DNA of 64,000 bases. It comes from Flavobacteriales bacterium (GTDB taxonomy: Bacteria; Bacteroidota; Bacteroidia; Flavobacteriales; Flavobacteriaceae). The stretch covers positions 154,762-218,761 of the forward strand of contig JALWTX010000006.1 in assembly GCA_026993355.1 (NCBI GenBank), given 5' to 3'. The position numbers and the translations under genes were made by a program. Shown in pieces: positions 10,115 to 19,033 of the stretch. How positions within the stretch are numbered: position 1 is the first letter of the stretch; each line of letters starts with the position of its first letter. The notes below the pieces were generated by a model that was given only the letters and a program-made list of their open reading frames with translations, did no database searches and was not told the origin of the DNA.

Positions 10115-10489
10115 TTACTTTTTAAACAAAAAATAGACTGCCAAGATAAGAAAGATAAAAGCAAGAATATGATTCCATTTGATGCTTTCATTTTTAAAAA
10201 CAAGAATAGTAAATACAGAAAAAATGATTAAAGTAATAACCTCTTGTATTACTTTTAGCTGCACTAATGAAAAAGGACCGCCGTTCTCATCAAATCCTAT
10301 TCTGTTTGCAGGAACTTGGAACAAATATTCAAATAAAGCAATTCCCCAGCTTATTAATATAACAGCGATCAATGGTAATTTTTGAAACCATTTCCATTCG
10401 GAGAATTTTAAATGTCCATACCATGCTATAGTCATAAAAGTATTTGATAGAATTAAAAGACCAATAGTCATTAACGCTTTATGTTTCAT
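10115..10489 (-). CDS. DMT-family small membrane protein (DUF486)
   Basis: This 124-residue protein has four predicted membrane helices and the DUF486 pattern TFMTIAWYGHLKF, SWGIALFEYLFQVPANRIG and LVQLKVIQEVITL. The family is a compact relative of drug/metabolite transporters; the substrate is unknown. The length matches the family. It stands alone with its own -7 element. About 280 bases separate it from the T9SS cargo gene downstream, and in that gap I see only the cargo gene's promoter. Confidence 0.88.
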   Translation of the reverse strand: MKHKALMTIGLLILSNTFMTIAWYGHLKFSEWKWFQKLPLIAVILISWGIALFEYLFQVPANRIGFDENGGPFSLVQLKVIQEVITLIIFSVFTILVFKNESIKWNHILAFIFLILAVYFLFKK

Positions 10490-10510
10490 GAGATAATAAT
10501 ATTAATTTTG

Positions 10511-10518
10511 CAAAATTA
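10511..10518 (-). promoter_or_regulatory. -7 element of the DUF486 gene
   Basis: TAATTTTG on the minus strand matches TAnnTTTG. It lies 22 bases upstream of the ATG at 10489. The -33 box is not clear. Confidence 0.5.
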
Positions 10519-10607
10519 TAAACAATCTTTAATTGAAACTTCGTCTAATAAAAAAAATAATTAGTGCTAGTGAATGTGTTTTATAAACGTATCACAATAA
10601 ACAATAA

Positions 10608-10631
10608 AAACCGGCAAAAACAGCCGGCTTT
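10608..10631 (-). terminator. Terminator of the amaB unit
   Basis: On the minus strand, GCCGGC, a short T-rich loop and GCCGG are followed by a run of five T. The GC stem is only five pairs, extended by A-T pairs beyond a one-base bulge. Confidence 0.75.
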
Positions 10632-10661
10632 TATCGTTGAGTTTATTTTGATTAATGATAA

Positions 10662-12221
10662 TTAATCCAAATCAAATTTAATTCCTTGTGCCAAAGGCAA
10701 ATCAGAACTAAAGTTTACAGTAGTAGTTTGTCGGCGCATATAAGCTTTCCAAGCATCAGAACCCGACTCACGGCCGCCACCGGTATCTTTTTCACCACCG
10801 AAGGCACCGCCTATCTCGGCACCCGATGTTCCGGCATTGACATTGGCAATACCACAATCGGAACCCATAGCAGAATAGAATTTTTCAGCCTCTTGCATAT
10901 CTTGCGTAAAGATTGCCGATGACAAACCTTGTGGTACATCATTGTTAATGGCAATCGCATTTTCAACATCACCACTGTATTTTATCAAATATACAATCGG
11001 GGCAAAAGTTTCTTCTTGAACTATGTCAAAATGGTTTTCGGCTTCGGCGATAGCCGGCACGACATAAGTACCTGTCTCAAATCCCGGTCCTTCCAGTATG
11101 TCACCGCCAAAAATCATTTTACCACCTTCTTTTTGCACTTGTTCAATAGCGTATTTAAATTGATTAACTGCGTGAATATCATGCAAAGGACCAACTAAAG
11201 TATTCGGGTCGAGCGGATTGCCTATTTTTTCCTTGATTTTTTTATAAGCATTGACCATTTTATCTTTGAATTCGTCATAAATATCTTCGTGCAAGATAAT
11301 ACGACGGGTCGAGGTACAACGTTGTCCGGCAGTACCTACTGTTCCGAAAACCGTTGACATCAAAGCCATGTTTAAATTGGCTTTTGGCGTCACGATAACG
11401 GCATTATTACCGCCCAATTCCAAAATGGTTTTACCCAAACGTTTACCAACACGTTCACCGACACGTTTACCGACAGCCGTTGAACCGGTCATCGACATCA
11501 AGCGAACCCGTTTGTCGTCTAAGAAGTTATCGCCCATTACAGACGACCGACCGATAATCAGGTTGAACACACCTTCGGGAACATTATTTTCTCGTAAGAC
11601 TTTTTCTATGATTTTATGCGAGGCAATTGCCGTCAAAGGTGTTTTAGACGATGGCTTCCAAACCACCACATCACCGGCGGTAATTGCCAAAGCGGTATTC
11701 CACATCCATACAGCAACAGGGAAGTTAAAAGATGAAATAATACCCACAATACCAAGCGGTTGATACTGTTCCATCAAGCGGTGCATGGGGCGTTCCGATT
11801 GCAAATTAAAGCCATTCATGGTACGCGCTTGACCAACGGCAAAATCGCAAATATCAATCATTTCTTGTACTTCACCCAAACCTTCTTGATAAATTTTACC
11901 CATTTCGTAAGTTACCAAAGCGCCTAAATCTTCTTTGGCATCGCGTAACGCATTTCCGATTTGACGCACCACTTCGGCACGAACAGGCGCCGGCGTCATA
12001 CGCCATTCTTCAAAAGCTTTTTGAGCCGTTTGCATGACTTTTTCATAGTCATCCATTGTAGCCGTTTTCACGGAAGCTATCAGGGACCCGTCCACCGGCG
12101 AATAGGAATTATTTATTTTTCCTTCGGTATCAAACCACTGCGTTCCGGTGGTAACCCCTTCGTTAATCTCTTTTAGGCCGAGACGTTTCAATACGTCTTG
12201 TATGTTGATTGTTTTGCTCAT
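10662..12221 (-). CDS. amaB: Aldehyde dehydrogenase, ALDH7 / L-piperidine-6-carboxylate dehydrogenase type
   Basis: This NAD-dependent aldehyde dehydrogenase is of the antiquitin (ALDH7) group. In lysine catabolism that group oxidises piperidine-6-carboxylate/2-aminoadipate semialdehyde. The protein has 519 residues. The catalytic Cys302 lies in TAGQRCTST and the general-base Glu268 in LELGGNNA, and SSFNFPVAVWMWN and FGGEKDTGGGRESGSDAWK are typical of ALDH7. The substrate is inferred from subfamily resemblance, and no other lysine-degradation gene is nearby. Its start lies inside the upstream DUF1858 gene (59-base overlap, different frame). The next Met is at about residue 57, so the overlap looks real. 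Confidence 0.88.
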   Translation of the reverse strand: MSKTINIQDVLKRLGLKEINEGVTTGTQWFDTEGKINNSYSPVDGSLIASVKTATMDDYEKVMQTAQKAFEEWRMTPAPVRAEVVRQIGNALRDAKEDLGALVTYEMGKIYQEGLGEVQEMIDICDFAVGQARTMNGFNLQSERPMHRLMEQYQPLGIVGIISSFNFPVAVWMWNTALAITAGDVVVWKPSSKTPLTAIASHKIIEKVLRENNVPEGVFNLIIGRSSVMGDNFLDDKRVRLMSMTGSTAVGKRVGERVGKRLGKTILELGGNNAVIVTPKANLNMALMSTVFGTVGTAGQRCTSTRRIILHEDIYDEFKDKMVNAYKKIKEKIGNPLDPNTLVGPLHDIHAVNQFKYAIEQVQKEGGKMIFGGDILEGPGFETGTYVVPAIAEAENHFDIVQEETFAPIVYLIKYSGDVENAIAINNDVPQGLSSAIFTQDMQEAEKFYSAMGSDCGIANVNAGTSGAEIGGAFGGEKDTGGGRESGSDAWKAYMRRQTTTVNFSSDLPLAQGIKFDLD

Positions 12222-12441
12222 TATTTTGTTTTTTATTTTGTTCTAATTCTTGATTTAATTCTACAATAATTTGGTCAATTTCCGCATCGGTAAGGCCTTT
12301 TTCTTTGCAAGCATCTTCAATGGTTCCCCAAATCGGTTCACCACAGCGGATACATTTAATGCCTTTGACACGCAAAAATTCTTCGGCAAACGGATAATCC
12401 TCTACCAAATCTTCAATGGTCATATTTTTTTCTATTTCCAT
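12163..12441 (-). CDS. DUF1858 domain protein
   Basis: This 92-residue cytosolic protein carries a DUF1858 helical domain (residues about 5-65) with the pair Cys30-x2-Cys33 in IKCIRCGEP, suggesting metal or redox binding. The domain is also found fused to hybrid-cluster and iron-sulfur proteins; its function is unknown. The last ~25 residues are a Gln/Asn/Lys/Arg-rich tail lying in the 59 bases that overlap the start of amaB. The tail may therefore be a by-product of the overlap rather than a domain. Confidence 0.75.
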   Translation of the reverse strand: MEIEKNMTIEDLVEDYPFAEEFLRVKGIKCIRCGEPIWGTIEDACKEKGLTDAEIDQIIVELNQELEQNKKQNNEQNNQHTRRIETSRPKRD

Positions 12442-12531
12442 AACTTTATTTTTTTGTGTGGTAAAAATACAGTTTTTTATTGAAATATTTTTTGAGAACT
12501 GACAGGTTTAGCAAATTGTTAAAGGTCTATT

Positions 12532-13719
12532 TTATAAAAAATCCGCTTGATATAAAATATCCTTAAACTTATCTTTAATTTCTCGTGCTGCATCATAAAT
12601 CATTTGTTCTGAACTTGGAAAAGCCATTCGTCTTTGTTGTAAAAAATCGAGATATTCCTTATCTATTGCACGCCTATCGCCGGTATAAGTGGCATAATGG
12701 TGATCAAAAATATACTTGCTTTGCAACGGAAATGCGTCCAATAACTGACCGGAATGAAGGTCTTTAACTTCGACAATAGCTTGCAGATTAGCTGATTTAT
12801 ATTGTTGAAACAAACGTAATTTACTGTAAACCTTAATCATTCGCGGAATTTTGATGGCATGTCCCAGACTATCTTTAACAATATTTCCGGCGGCATCTTT
12901 TTGGTAGGTGTAACCATCTTGTATCTCTTTTTCTTCAATAATTTCTTTTTCACGTTCTTGGTCGGGCGAAAGATTAATCCCGGTAAATTTTAAATTGATA
13001 AGATAATCATAAGAAGTATTGGGTTGTTTTTGCGCATCATAGTTTACCCAAAAATTGTTGGCGCCGTATGAACTAAAATTGAGCAACTCATCTTGAAGCC
13101 TGCGCGGAATAATTTTGTCTGTTTGGTTATCTATTTTGACCAACGCATAAGTCATTCCGCGCCGGTGGGCTGTTTTCATTAATTGTTTAACATCTTTATA
13201 GCCGGGTGCTATGCGATCAAGCTCATTAAAAACTTCATAAGCTTTTCTTATATCACTTTTATCCGGACGATTTAAAAGCGTTTTTGCTCGATGGTACAAA
13301 TGCGCTGCCAAATGATTTTTGGCATCTTTTAAAGCCGGAGAATAATCAGTTAGATTAAATTTTACCGGTTGATGATTTTCACTTAAATACAAAGGTAAAA
13401 CCGGTTTAATTTTTTCTTGACGTAAGTCTAATTTTAAATAAGTCTCATAAATCTGTCGCCATTTAGCCGGATTATCATCTATATTTAATTTATGTATTTG
13501 TGCTAAATCTTTTTCAACAGCTTTGTCATAGGCCAGTTTAAGGAATTTTATATAAGGGTCGGCACTTTTTTTCCCTTTTTTCTTTTTAATTTTTGCCAAA
13601 GCTAAATCTATCGCATGATCATATTGTCCGGCATATACATTTTGCTGAATCGTTTTAAGATTATTACAAGCAAACAAACTTGTTATCATCAGTAAACTAA
13701 AAATAATATTTTTCTTCAT
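12532..13719 (-). CDS. Lipoprotein of unknown function
   Basis: The signal peptide ends at a lipobox Cys at residue 18 (TSLFACNN), so the 395-residue protein is a predicted envelope lipoprotein. The first ~200 residues are helical and TPR-like (YAGQYDHAIDLALAKI, AKTLLNRPDKSDIRKAYEVFNEL). The second half looks beta-rich, with charged strands and a KEIIEEKEIQDGYTY segment. I do not recognise a named family. It stands alone: a terminator separates it from the barrel gene upstream and 90 bases from the DUF1858 gene downstream. Confidence 0.7.
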   Translation of the reverse strand: MKKNIIFSLLMITSLFACNNLKTIQQNVYAGQYDHAIDLALAKIKKKKGKKSADPYIKFLKLAYDKAVEKDLAQIHKLNIDDNPAKWRQIYETYLKLDLRQEKIKPVLPLYLSENHQPVKFNLTDYSPALKDAKNHLAAHLYHRAKTLLNRPDKSDIRKAYEVFNELDRIAPGYKDVKQLMKTAHRRGMTYALVKIDNQTDKIIPRRLQDELLNFSSYGANNFWVNYDAQKQPNTSYDYLINLKFTGINLSPDQEREKEIIEEKEIQDGYTYQKDAAGNIVKDSLGHAIKIPRMIKVYSKLRLFQQYKSANLQAIVEVKDLHSGQLLDAFPLQSKYIFDHHYATYTGDRRAIDKEYLDFLQQRRMAFPSSEQMIYDAAREIKDKFKDILYQADFL

Positions 13720-13778
13720 ATATCATTTTTTTCATGAAAATTCAAATTTAGTGCCATTTATGTTAAGAAACAAAAAAA

Positions 13779-13800
13779 CCCGGAAATAATGATTTCCGGG
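13779..13800 (-). terminator. Terminator after the outer-membrane barrel gene
   Basis: A perfect nine-base stem (CCCGGAAAT / ATTTCCGGG) with a four-base loop is followed on the minus strand by a T run. Confidence 0.85.
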
Positions 13801-13822
13801 CTTCTGTAAAAAAAATTGTTTC

Positions 13823-14422
13823 TTAAAAATAAAAAACCAAATCTATGGCCAAATGTTTCGGTAAAAGTTTCGTTGTCTCGGAAGCAGAAATATTTGTAAA
13901 GCCGAGGTGGTAAGATAGCCCCAAACCAATGCTGCCAAAATCTAAATCATACTCAGCACCGGCTCCGGCCATAAAGCTCATTCCAAAATTATTAATCATA
14001 CTCATGGCATCGACTTCACTGCCTGCACTTTTTAATTTTGCCGCTACATTGACATCAAAAGTACCGCCAAAAAAACCGGTGATATGAACATTGTCGGTCA
14101 CTTCTTTACTGCGGAGTTTAAGCGCCAAAGGCACTTCCAAGGTGGTAACAGACATATCAATATCATTCGTATCAAAGGCTTTACTGTGGATAAGCAAACC
14201 CGAATGTAAATAATAATTATCGGCAAATTGATAATCGGCCAAAAGACCGCCTTTCCATCCCAAACCACCAGATCCATCCGGATCGGTAACCCATTTTCCA
14301 TCAACTTTGTGTTGGACTTTGTTAAAGTTGATAGTTGGCGCCAGCGTTAAACCTATTTTGAAATTTTGAGACCAAACCGACAGGCTTAAAAACAATGCTA
14401 GTAAGACACTTATTTTTTTCAT
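13823..14422 (-). CDS. Porin-family outer-membrane beta-barrel protein
   Basis: A signal peptide (cleavage near residue 18-19, SVWSQ) is followed by a 180-residue body of alternating hydrophobic strands. It has glycine-rich turns (GGLLADYQFADNYYLHSG, GAGAEYDLDF) and a terminal aromatic Phe (DLVFYF), the usual end of an outer-membrane barrel. It belongs to the broad PorT/OmpW-like barrel class of Bacteroidota; the role cannot be told. It is divergent from xerD. Confidence 0.8.
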   Translation of the reverse strand: MKKISVLLALFLSLSVWSQNFKIGLTLAPTINFNKVQHKVDGKWVTDPDGSGGLGWKGGLLADYQFADNYYLHSGLLIHSKAFDTNDIDMSVTTLEVPLALKLRSKEVTDNVHITGFFGGTFDVNVAAKLKSAGSEVDAMSMINNFGMSFMAGAGAEYDLDFGSIGLGLSYHLGFTNISASETTKLLPKHLAIDLVFYF

Positions 14423-14481
14423 ATCTTTAATTTTTATAATTTAAAGCAAAGATGCATTTTTTTATTTAATTATACAAGATT

Positions 14482-15393
14482 ATGCTTGATTGGAATATCG
14501 CAAAAAATCAATTTAAAATTTATTTAAAACTCGAAAAAAAACTTTCAGACAACAGCATAGAAGCTTATTTGAATGATATCAACAAATTAGAAAAATATTT
14601 ATCGACCTATAATCCGCCTGTAACCCCACTTGATGTAAACACCGGATTATTAACCGATTTTTTATATCAAACAGCCGATTTTGTCTCGCCCCATACCCAA
14701 GCCAGAATGTTGTCGGGTTGGCGGTTATTTTTCAAATATTTAGTGCTTGAAAATTACCTCAATGAAAATCCGGCCAGCTTAATAGAATCACCCAAACTTC
14801 CACGCAAACTTCCCGAAGTCTTAAATCTGAATGAAATTAACCGGATGATAGACACCATAGATGTTTCTACACCGGAAGGAGAACGCAACCGGAGTATCAT
14901 CGAAACTCTGTACAGTTGCGGACTACGGGTATCTGAATTGGTCAATTTACATCTTTCTGATTTATATTTCGAAGAAGGCTTTATAAAAGTAACCGGCAAA
15001 GGCAATAAGCAACGCTTGGTACCTATTAATCCGACAGCACGCAAATACATTGAAATTTATCTGAAAAATACCCGCGCCAGTTTAAAAATCCATAAAGAGG
15101 CGACGGATATCTTATTTCTTAACCGGCGCGGAAAAAAAATGAGCCGTGTAATGATTTTTCACATAGTTAAACAAGCTGCCATAAAAGCCGGAATTAATAA
15201 GAAAGTCAGCCCTCATGCTTTAAGGCATTCCTTTGCCACACATTTATTAGAAAATGGCGCCAATTTGCGTTCTATCCAACTTTTACTGGGACATGAAAGC
15301 ATATTGACGACCGAGATTTATTTACATTTAGACCGGCAACATTTACAACAAACCTTACAAAAATATCATCCTCACGGTCAATTTTCTGATTAG
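14482..15393 (+). CDS. xerD: Site-specific tyrosine recombinase XerD
   Basis: XerD resolves chromosome dimers at dif with FtsK and a second recombinase. The 303-residue protein has the N-terminal SAM-like DNA-binding domain (about 1-105) and the catalytic domain with a complete set of residues: Arg149, Lys173, His245, Arg248, His271 and nucleophile Tyr280. The motifs are CGLRVSEL, HALRHSFATHLL and LLGHESILTTEIYLHL. Its lone, non-element context and length argue for the housekeeping enzyme rather than an integrase; whether it is formally XerC or XerD is less certain. Its stop overlaps that of the convergent next gene by four bases. Confidence 0.9.
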   Translation: MLDWNIAKNQFKIYLKLEKKLSDNSIEAYLNDINKLEKYLSTYNPPVTPLDVNTGLLTDFLYQTADFVSPHTQARMLSGWRLFFKYLVLENYLNENPASLIESPKLPRKLPEVLNLNEINRMIDTIDVSTPEGERNRSIIETLYSCGLRVSELVNLHLSDLYFEEGFIKVTGKGNKQRLVPINPTARKYIEIYLKNTRASLKIHKEATDILFLNRRGKKMSRVMIFHIVKQAAIKAGINKKVSPHALRHSFATHLLENGANLRSIQLLLGHESILTTEIYLHLDRQHLQQTLQKYHPHGQFSD

Positions 15394-15848
15394 AATGTAT
15401 ATCTGACGGAAAAAGCACCGCCATCACCAAAGAAATGCGTGTAACCTATTAAATTAATGTAAGGCTTCCAATCAAGTCCTATGGAAATAGGCACTTGGGG
15501 GATATCATATTCCAGTCCGATAATACCATCAACCCCTATAACCGTATAGGTGCCGGTACCGAAAGTTGTATATTGTGCATCAAAAAAACCAATATGCGCA
15601 CCATAGCCATAAAACCAGTATAAATCAGGGACATCCGCAATAGGTTGATGATATTCTAACAAGCCAACTAACTCCCATCCTTGCCAACGTGTATGCAAAA
15701 TACCTTCAACAGCGGTATTCCAGGTAATAAAATTTTTATAAGTTAAGCCGTTATATAAACCACCTCGCAAACCAACAGCTTGCTTATAATCTTGTGCATC
15801 AACAGATAAACTTATCAAAAACAGACTTAATAAAAGGATTTTTTTCAT
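15390..15848 (-). CDS. Small predicted outer-membrane protein
   Basis: This 152-residue protein has a signal peptide (cleavage near residue 19, SVDAQ). Its short beta-rich body is rich in Gly, Tyr and Trp (VGLRGGLYNGLTYK, GLEYDIPQVPISIGLDWKP) and ends in VRYTF, an outer-membrane-type C-terminal strand. The function is unknown. It is convergent with xerD, with overlapping stop codons, and divergent from ftsE. Confidence 0.75.
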   Translation of the reverse strand: MKKILLLSLFLISLSVDAQDYKQAVGLRGGLYNGLTYKNFITWNTAVEGILHTRWQGWELVGLLEYHQPIADVPDLYWFYGYGAHIGFFDAQYTTFGTGTYTVIGVDGIIGLEYDIPQVPISIGLDWKPYINLIGYTHFFGDGGAFSVRYTF

Positions 15849-15965
15849 CGGTATTTTTTTTTCAAAAATAAGGTTTATAAATACATTTTCAAATATAATG
15901 TCATTTACTTAAAACATTTTTTTTCTAAAAATATTTTATCTAACTTCGTCTTATAAACCTTAACC

Positions 15966-16652
15966 ATGTCAAATAATTTAGTTTTACTGCAAAATGCTGA
16001 TATTTTACAACGCCAAAAGATCATATTAACCGGTGTGAATCTAACTGTTAACCGCGGTGACTTTCTATACCTGATTGGTTCAACAGGTAGCGGCAAAAGT
16101 AGCTTATTAAAAACCTTATATGGTGAATTACCTTTAAAAAAAGGCAAAGGAAAAGTTATCGGTTTTGACCTTCGGCGTTTAAAACAAAAACAAATTCCGT
16201 TTTTAAGACGACGTTTAGGCATTGTTTTTCAAGATTTTCAGTTGCTTAACGATCGTAACGTTTTTGATAATTTGAAATTTGTTTTAAAAACTACCGGTTG
16301 GAAAGACAAAAAAAAAATACAACAACAAATTGAAAAGGTATTGCTGCAGGTTGGCATGCTTGAGAAAATATACAGTCCGCCACATCAGCTATCGGGAGGA
16401 GAGCAGCAGCGTATATCTATAGCACGGGCTTTACTCAATGATCCGGAACTTATTTTAGCTGACGAACCTACCGGTAATTTAGACCCTGAGACCTCACAAA
16501 GCATTATGCAATTACTTATGCAACTTAATGAAAATGGACAAACCGTTATGATGGCCACGCATGATTATGCGTTGATATACCAATTTCCGGCTGCTACTTA
16601 TAAATGTGATGCCGGCGAACTTTATGAAGTAGAATTAGATTTAAGCGAATGA
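15966..16652 (+). CDS. ftsE: ABC transporter ATPase, FtsE type
   Basis: This is a cell-division or envelope ABC ATPase that would pair with FtsX to control peptidoglycan hydrolases. The 228-residue protein has Walker A at residues 38-46 (GSTGSGKSS), the signature LSGGEQQR, Walker B LILADEPTGNLD and the switch His in MATHDY. No ftsX follows; the LolC/E permease at 23.6-24.8 kb is not its obvious partner. The stop overlaps the next start (ATGA), tying it to the two glycosyltransferases. Confidence 0.85.
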   Translation: MSNNLVLLQNADILQRQKIILTGVNLTVNRGDFLYLIGSTGSGKSSLLKTLYGELPLKKGKGKVIGFDLRRLKQKQIPFLRRRLGIVFQDFQLLNDRNVFDNLKFVLKTTGWKDKKKIQQQIEKVLLQVGMLEKIYSPPHQLSGGEQQRISIARALLNDPELILADEPTGNLDPETSQSIMQLLMQLNENGQTVMMATHDYALIYQFPAATYKCDAGELYEVELDLSE

Positions 16653-17533
16653 TATCAGCCCTTATCCCCACTTACAATTATAATGTATATCCCCTTGTTA
16701 GAGAGCTGCACAAACAGCTTTCAAAAGCCGGTATTGAATTTGAGATTATTGTATTTGATGATGCCTCGGAACAAAGCTTTGAAACCGACCAATTAATTGC
16801 CGAATTACCCCGGGTTATCTACAAGAAAATGGCGCAAAATCAAGGGCGTCTTGCCCTGCGTTATCAAATGGCGCAAACAGCCCGTTATGACCAACTGCTG
16901 ATGTTAGATGCCGATATGTTTCCCAAAGATCGCTTTTTTGTATTAAAACTTCTCAAAATAATGGAGAAACATCCGGCAGACATTTATTTTGGGGGTATTA
17001 ATGTGCCGCCCAATCCACCTTCGGACGAGAAAATGCTTCGTTGGAAATATGGTAAGTATCGAGAAAGTTTAAATCTTGAAAAACGACGTCAACAACCCTA
17101 TAAAAGTCTGCTTTGTGGAGCGCTATCACTTAAAAAAGCTGTTTTTTTGAATACAGCCAAACCTCTTTTGCCGATTAAAAGATACGGATTAGATGTTTAT
17201 TTTTCTTATTTGCTCAAACAACAACATACCACAGTTTGGCATTATCAAAACCCGGTCACACATTTAGGCTTGGAAACCAATATGGAATTTCTAAAAAAAA
17301 CACGTGATGCCGTGGAGACTTATCATTTCCTAATCAGTCATAAAAAAATGCCGGCTGATTATATTAAACTGACTAAAATAGGGGAAAAAATAAAAAAATG
17401 GCTCCCCTACCCGCTTCGAAAATATCTTTTTAAATACAAAAAACCTTTTATAGAATGGCAATTGAATACTAAAAATCCATCGCTTTTTTTGTTTGACATT
17501 TACAAACTTCTTTATTATTTGCAACTCAAATAA
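16649..17533 (+). CDS. Family 2 glycosyltransferase
   Basis: This 294-residue cytoplasmic GT-A enzyme starts with the nucleotide-binding pattern ISALIPTYNYN, has DDASE as the first acidic site, and LDADMFP as the DxD motif that binds the metal and sugar nucleotide. The C-terminal third is basic and amphipathic, suggesting membrane association. The acceptor and sugar are unknown. It overlaps ftsE by four bases and the next glycosyltransferase by one base, so all three are probably one operon. Confidence 0.88.
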   Translation: MISALIPTYNYNVYPLVRELHKQLSKAGIEFEIIVFDDASEQSFETDQLIAELPRVIYKKMAQNQGRLALRYQMAQTARYDQLLMLDADMFPKDRFFVLKLLKIMEKHPADIYFGGINVPPNPPSDEKMLRWKYGKYRESLNLEKRRQQPYKSLLCGALSLKKAVFLNTAKPLLPIKRYGLDVYFSYLLKQQHTTVWHYQNPVTHLGLETNMEFLKKTRDAVETYHFLISHKKMPADYIKLTKIGEKIKKWLPYPLRKYLFKYKKPFIEWQLNTKNPSLFLFDIYKLLYYLQLK

Positions 17534-18525
17534 TGCTTATGCCGAAAATTTCTGTGGTAATACCGGTTTATAATAAAGCACCTTATTTAAAAAATACCAT
17601 TAGCAGTGTGCTAAATCAAAGCTTCAAAAATTTTGAATTGATTTTAGTCAATGACGGTTCTACCGACCAATCCAAAGAAATCATACAATCTTTTTCAGAC
17701 AACCGCATCATTTATATCGAACAGGAAAACCAAGGGGTAGCGATTGCCAGAAATAATGGGGCCAAAATAGCTAAAGCCTCATTAATTGCTTTCTTAGATG
17801 CTGATGACCTATGGTATGCCAATCATTTGTCAACCTTATGGCAACTTCAGCAAAACTATTCCGATGCTGCTTTTTTTGCCACAGCATATAAAATTAAATA
17901 TAAACATTATCAAAAAACTTTTGCCTTAAATATAGCCGAAAAAGACATATTAATCGATAAATTTTACCAATATGATTATGGTCAAGGCTTATTTTTTGTC
18001 AGTAATTTTGCCATCCGAAAAAACACTTTTTTGAAAGAAGGTGGATTTAAACCTAAGATTCATGCCGAAGACACAGAATTTTTTTTAAGGTTGGGGCTCA
18101 AATATCCCATGGCTTATAGCGCAAATGTCACCATGCAACATTTAAATGCTGCCAAAAACAGTTTGTTTGCCCAATATAAGTTAGCTGAAAAAGCCCGTTT
18201 ATTAAATTTTTTTAAGGAGGCCAGTCAAAAAGATAAAGACTTAAAACGCTACTTAGATATTCATCGTTTTACATGGGCTATAGACTATAAAATAGGTAAA
18301 AATAAGCATAAAGCGCAAGAATTGATAAGGGAAATTTCGCCGCAAAACTTAAATTGGAAACAAAAACTTTTACTTAAAACCCCCGAGGTTATACTTCGTT
18401 TTTTAAAATACGTACAGCACAAAGGCAAAAATTACGGCTTAAGTTTTTTTATCTACCATTCGCCTAAACAACAGGAAACTTCCCTTGCTCCATTAGCAAA
18501 ATCAAAGCAAATACGGCATAATTAA
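17533..18525 (+). CDS. Family 2 glycosyltransferase
   Basis: This 330-residue GT-A protein has the classical start KISVVIPVYNKAPYL, the NDGSTDQSKEI site and LDADDLW as DxD motif. It probably acts on a cell-surface polysaccharide or glycolipid; the sugar is unknown. Two starts are possible, ATG at 17533 (overlapping the previous stop) or the next ATG two codons on. Its last 62 bases overlap the 3' end of the convergent DUF1599 gene, so its C-terminal ~20 residues are encoded antisense to that gene. Confidence 0.87.
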   Translation: MLMPKISVVIPVYNKAPYLKNTISSVLNQSFKNFELILVNDGSTDQSKEIIQSFSDNRIIYIEQENQGVAIARNNGAKIAKASLIAFLDADDLWYANHLSTLWQLQQNYSDAAFFATAYKIKYKHYQKTFALNIAEKDILIDKFYQYDYGQGLFFVSNFAIRKNTFLKEGGFKPKIHAEDTEFFLRLGLKYPMAYSANVTMQHLNAAKNSLFAQYKLAEKARLLNFFKEASQKDKDLKRYLDIHRFTWAIDYKIGKNKHKAQELIREISPQNLNWKQKLLLKTPEVILRFLKYVQHKGKNYGLSFFIYHSPKQQETSLAPLAKSKQIRHN

Positions 18526-19021
18526 TAATATCTAAATAATTAGCATCTATTCCTTCGGAAATATGTGTTTGACCCTTGTTTTCTTCTATTTGCTTTACGC
18601 GGTAAAGTTTTTGAATAATCAAATCAGTCATAGAACTCACGCGCATATCGCGCCAGGCTTCGCCATAATCATGGTTTTTGGCTTGCATTAAGGTTTTGGC
18701 TTGTAAAATTTTATCATCATAAAGTTTAACAGCCTCTTCTAAAGACAAATCAGGCTGATTAGCCACCCCCTTGTCTAATTGAATAAGTGCCATCGCTGCA
18801 TAGTTTATGAGACCTAAAAATTCCGGTATTTCACTTTCATTTACTTTGTGTTCGCCACTCTCTTGGAGTTGACGAATCCGGGAGGCTTTGATATACATTT
18901 GATCGGTAAATGACGGCATACGCAGTACCCGCCAAGCACTTCCGTAATCTTTCATTTTATGAATAAAAATATCCCGGGCATGTTGAATAATTTGATCATA
19001 TTGCTTTAAGGTTCGTTCCAT
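18464..19021 (-). CDS. DUF1599 tandem-domain protein
   Basis: The 185-residue cytosolic protein consists of two similar halves. The first carries KMKDYGSAWRVLRMPSFTDQ and the second KNHDYGEAWRDMRVSSMTDL, each followed by an acidic-basic helix and an INYAxxAL segment. This is the DUF1599 pattern. I recall the family being linked to nucleotide modification or nucleotide-pyrophosphatase-like folds, but the activity is not established. It lies 12 bases downstream of umuD on the same strand and may be co-transcribed with it. Confidence 0.85.
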   Translation of the reverse strand: MERTLKQYDQIIQHARDIFIHKMKDYGSAWRVLRMPSFTDQMYIKASRIRQLQESGEHKVNESEIPEFLGLINYAAMALIQLDKGVANQPDLSLEEAVKLYDDKILQAKTLMQAKNHDYGEAWRDMRVSSMTDLIIQKLYRVKQIEENKGQTHISEGIDANYLDIINYAVFALILLMEQGKFPVV

Positions 19022-19033
19022 TTAAAATAAAAT

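Noticed and set aside
9935..10231. Plus-strand 98-codon frame between the T9SS cargo gene and the DUF486 gene
   Set aside because: It is Lys/Ile/Phe-rich, has no family resemblance, and its second half is antisense to the DUF486 gene.
14482..15393. Integrase of a mobile element
   Set aside because: The recombinase has housekeeping XerD length and context, with no attachment sites or cargo nearby.
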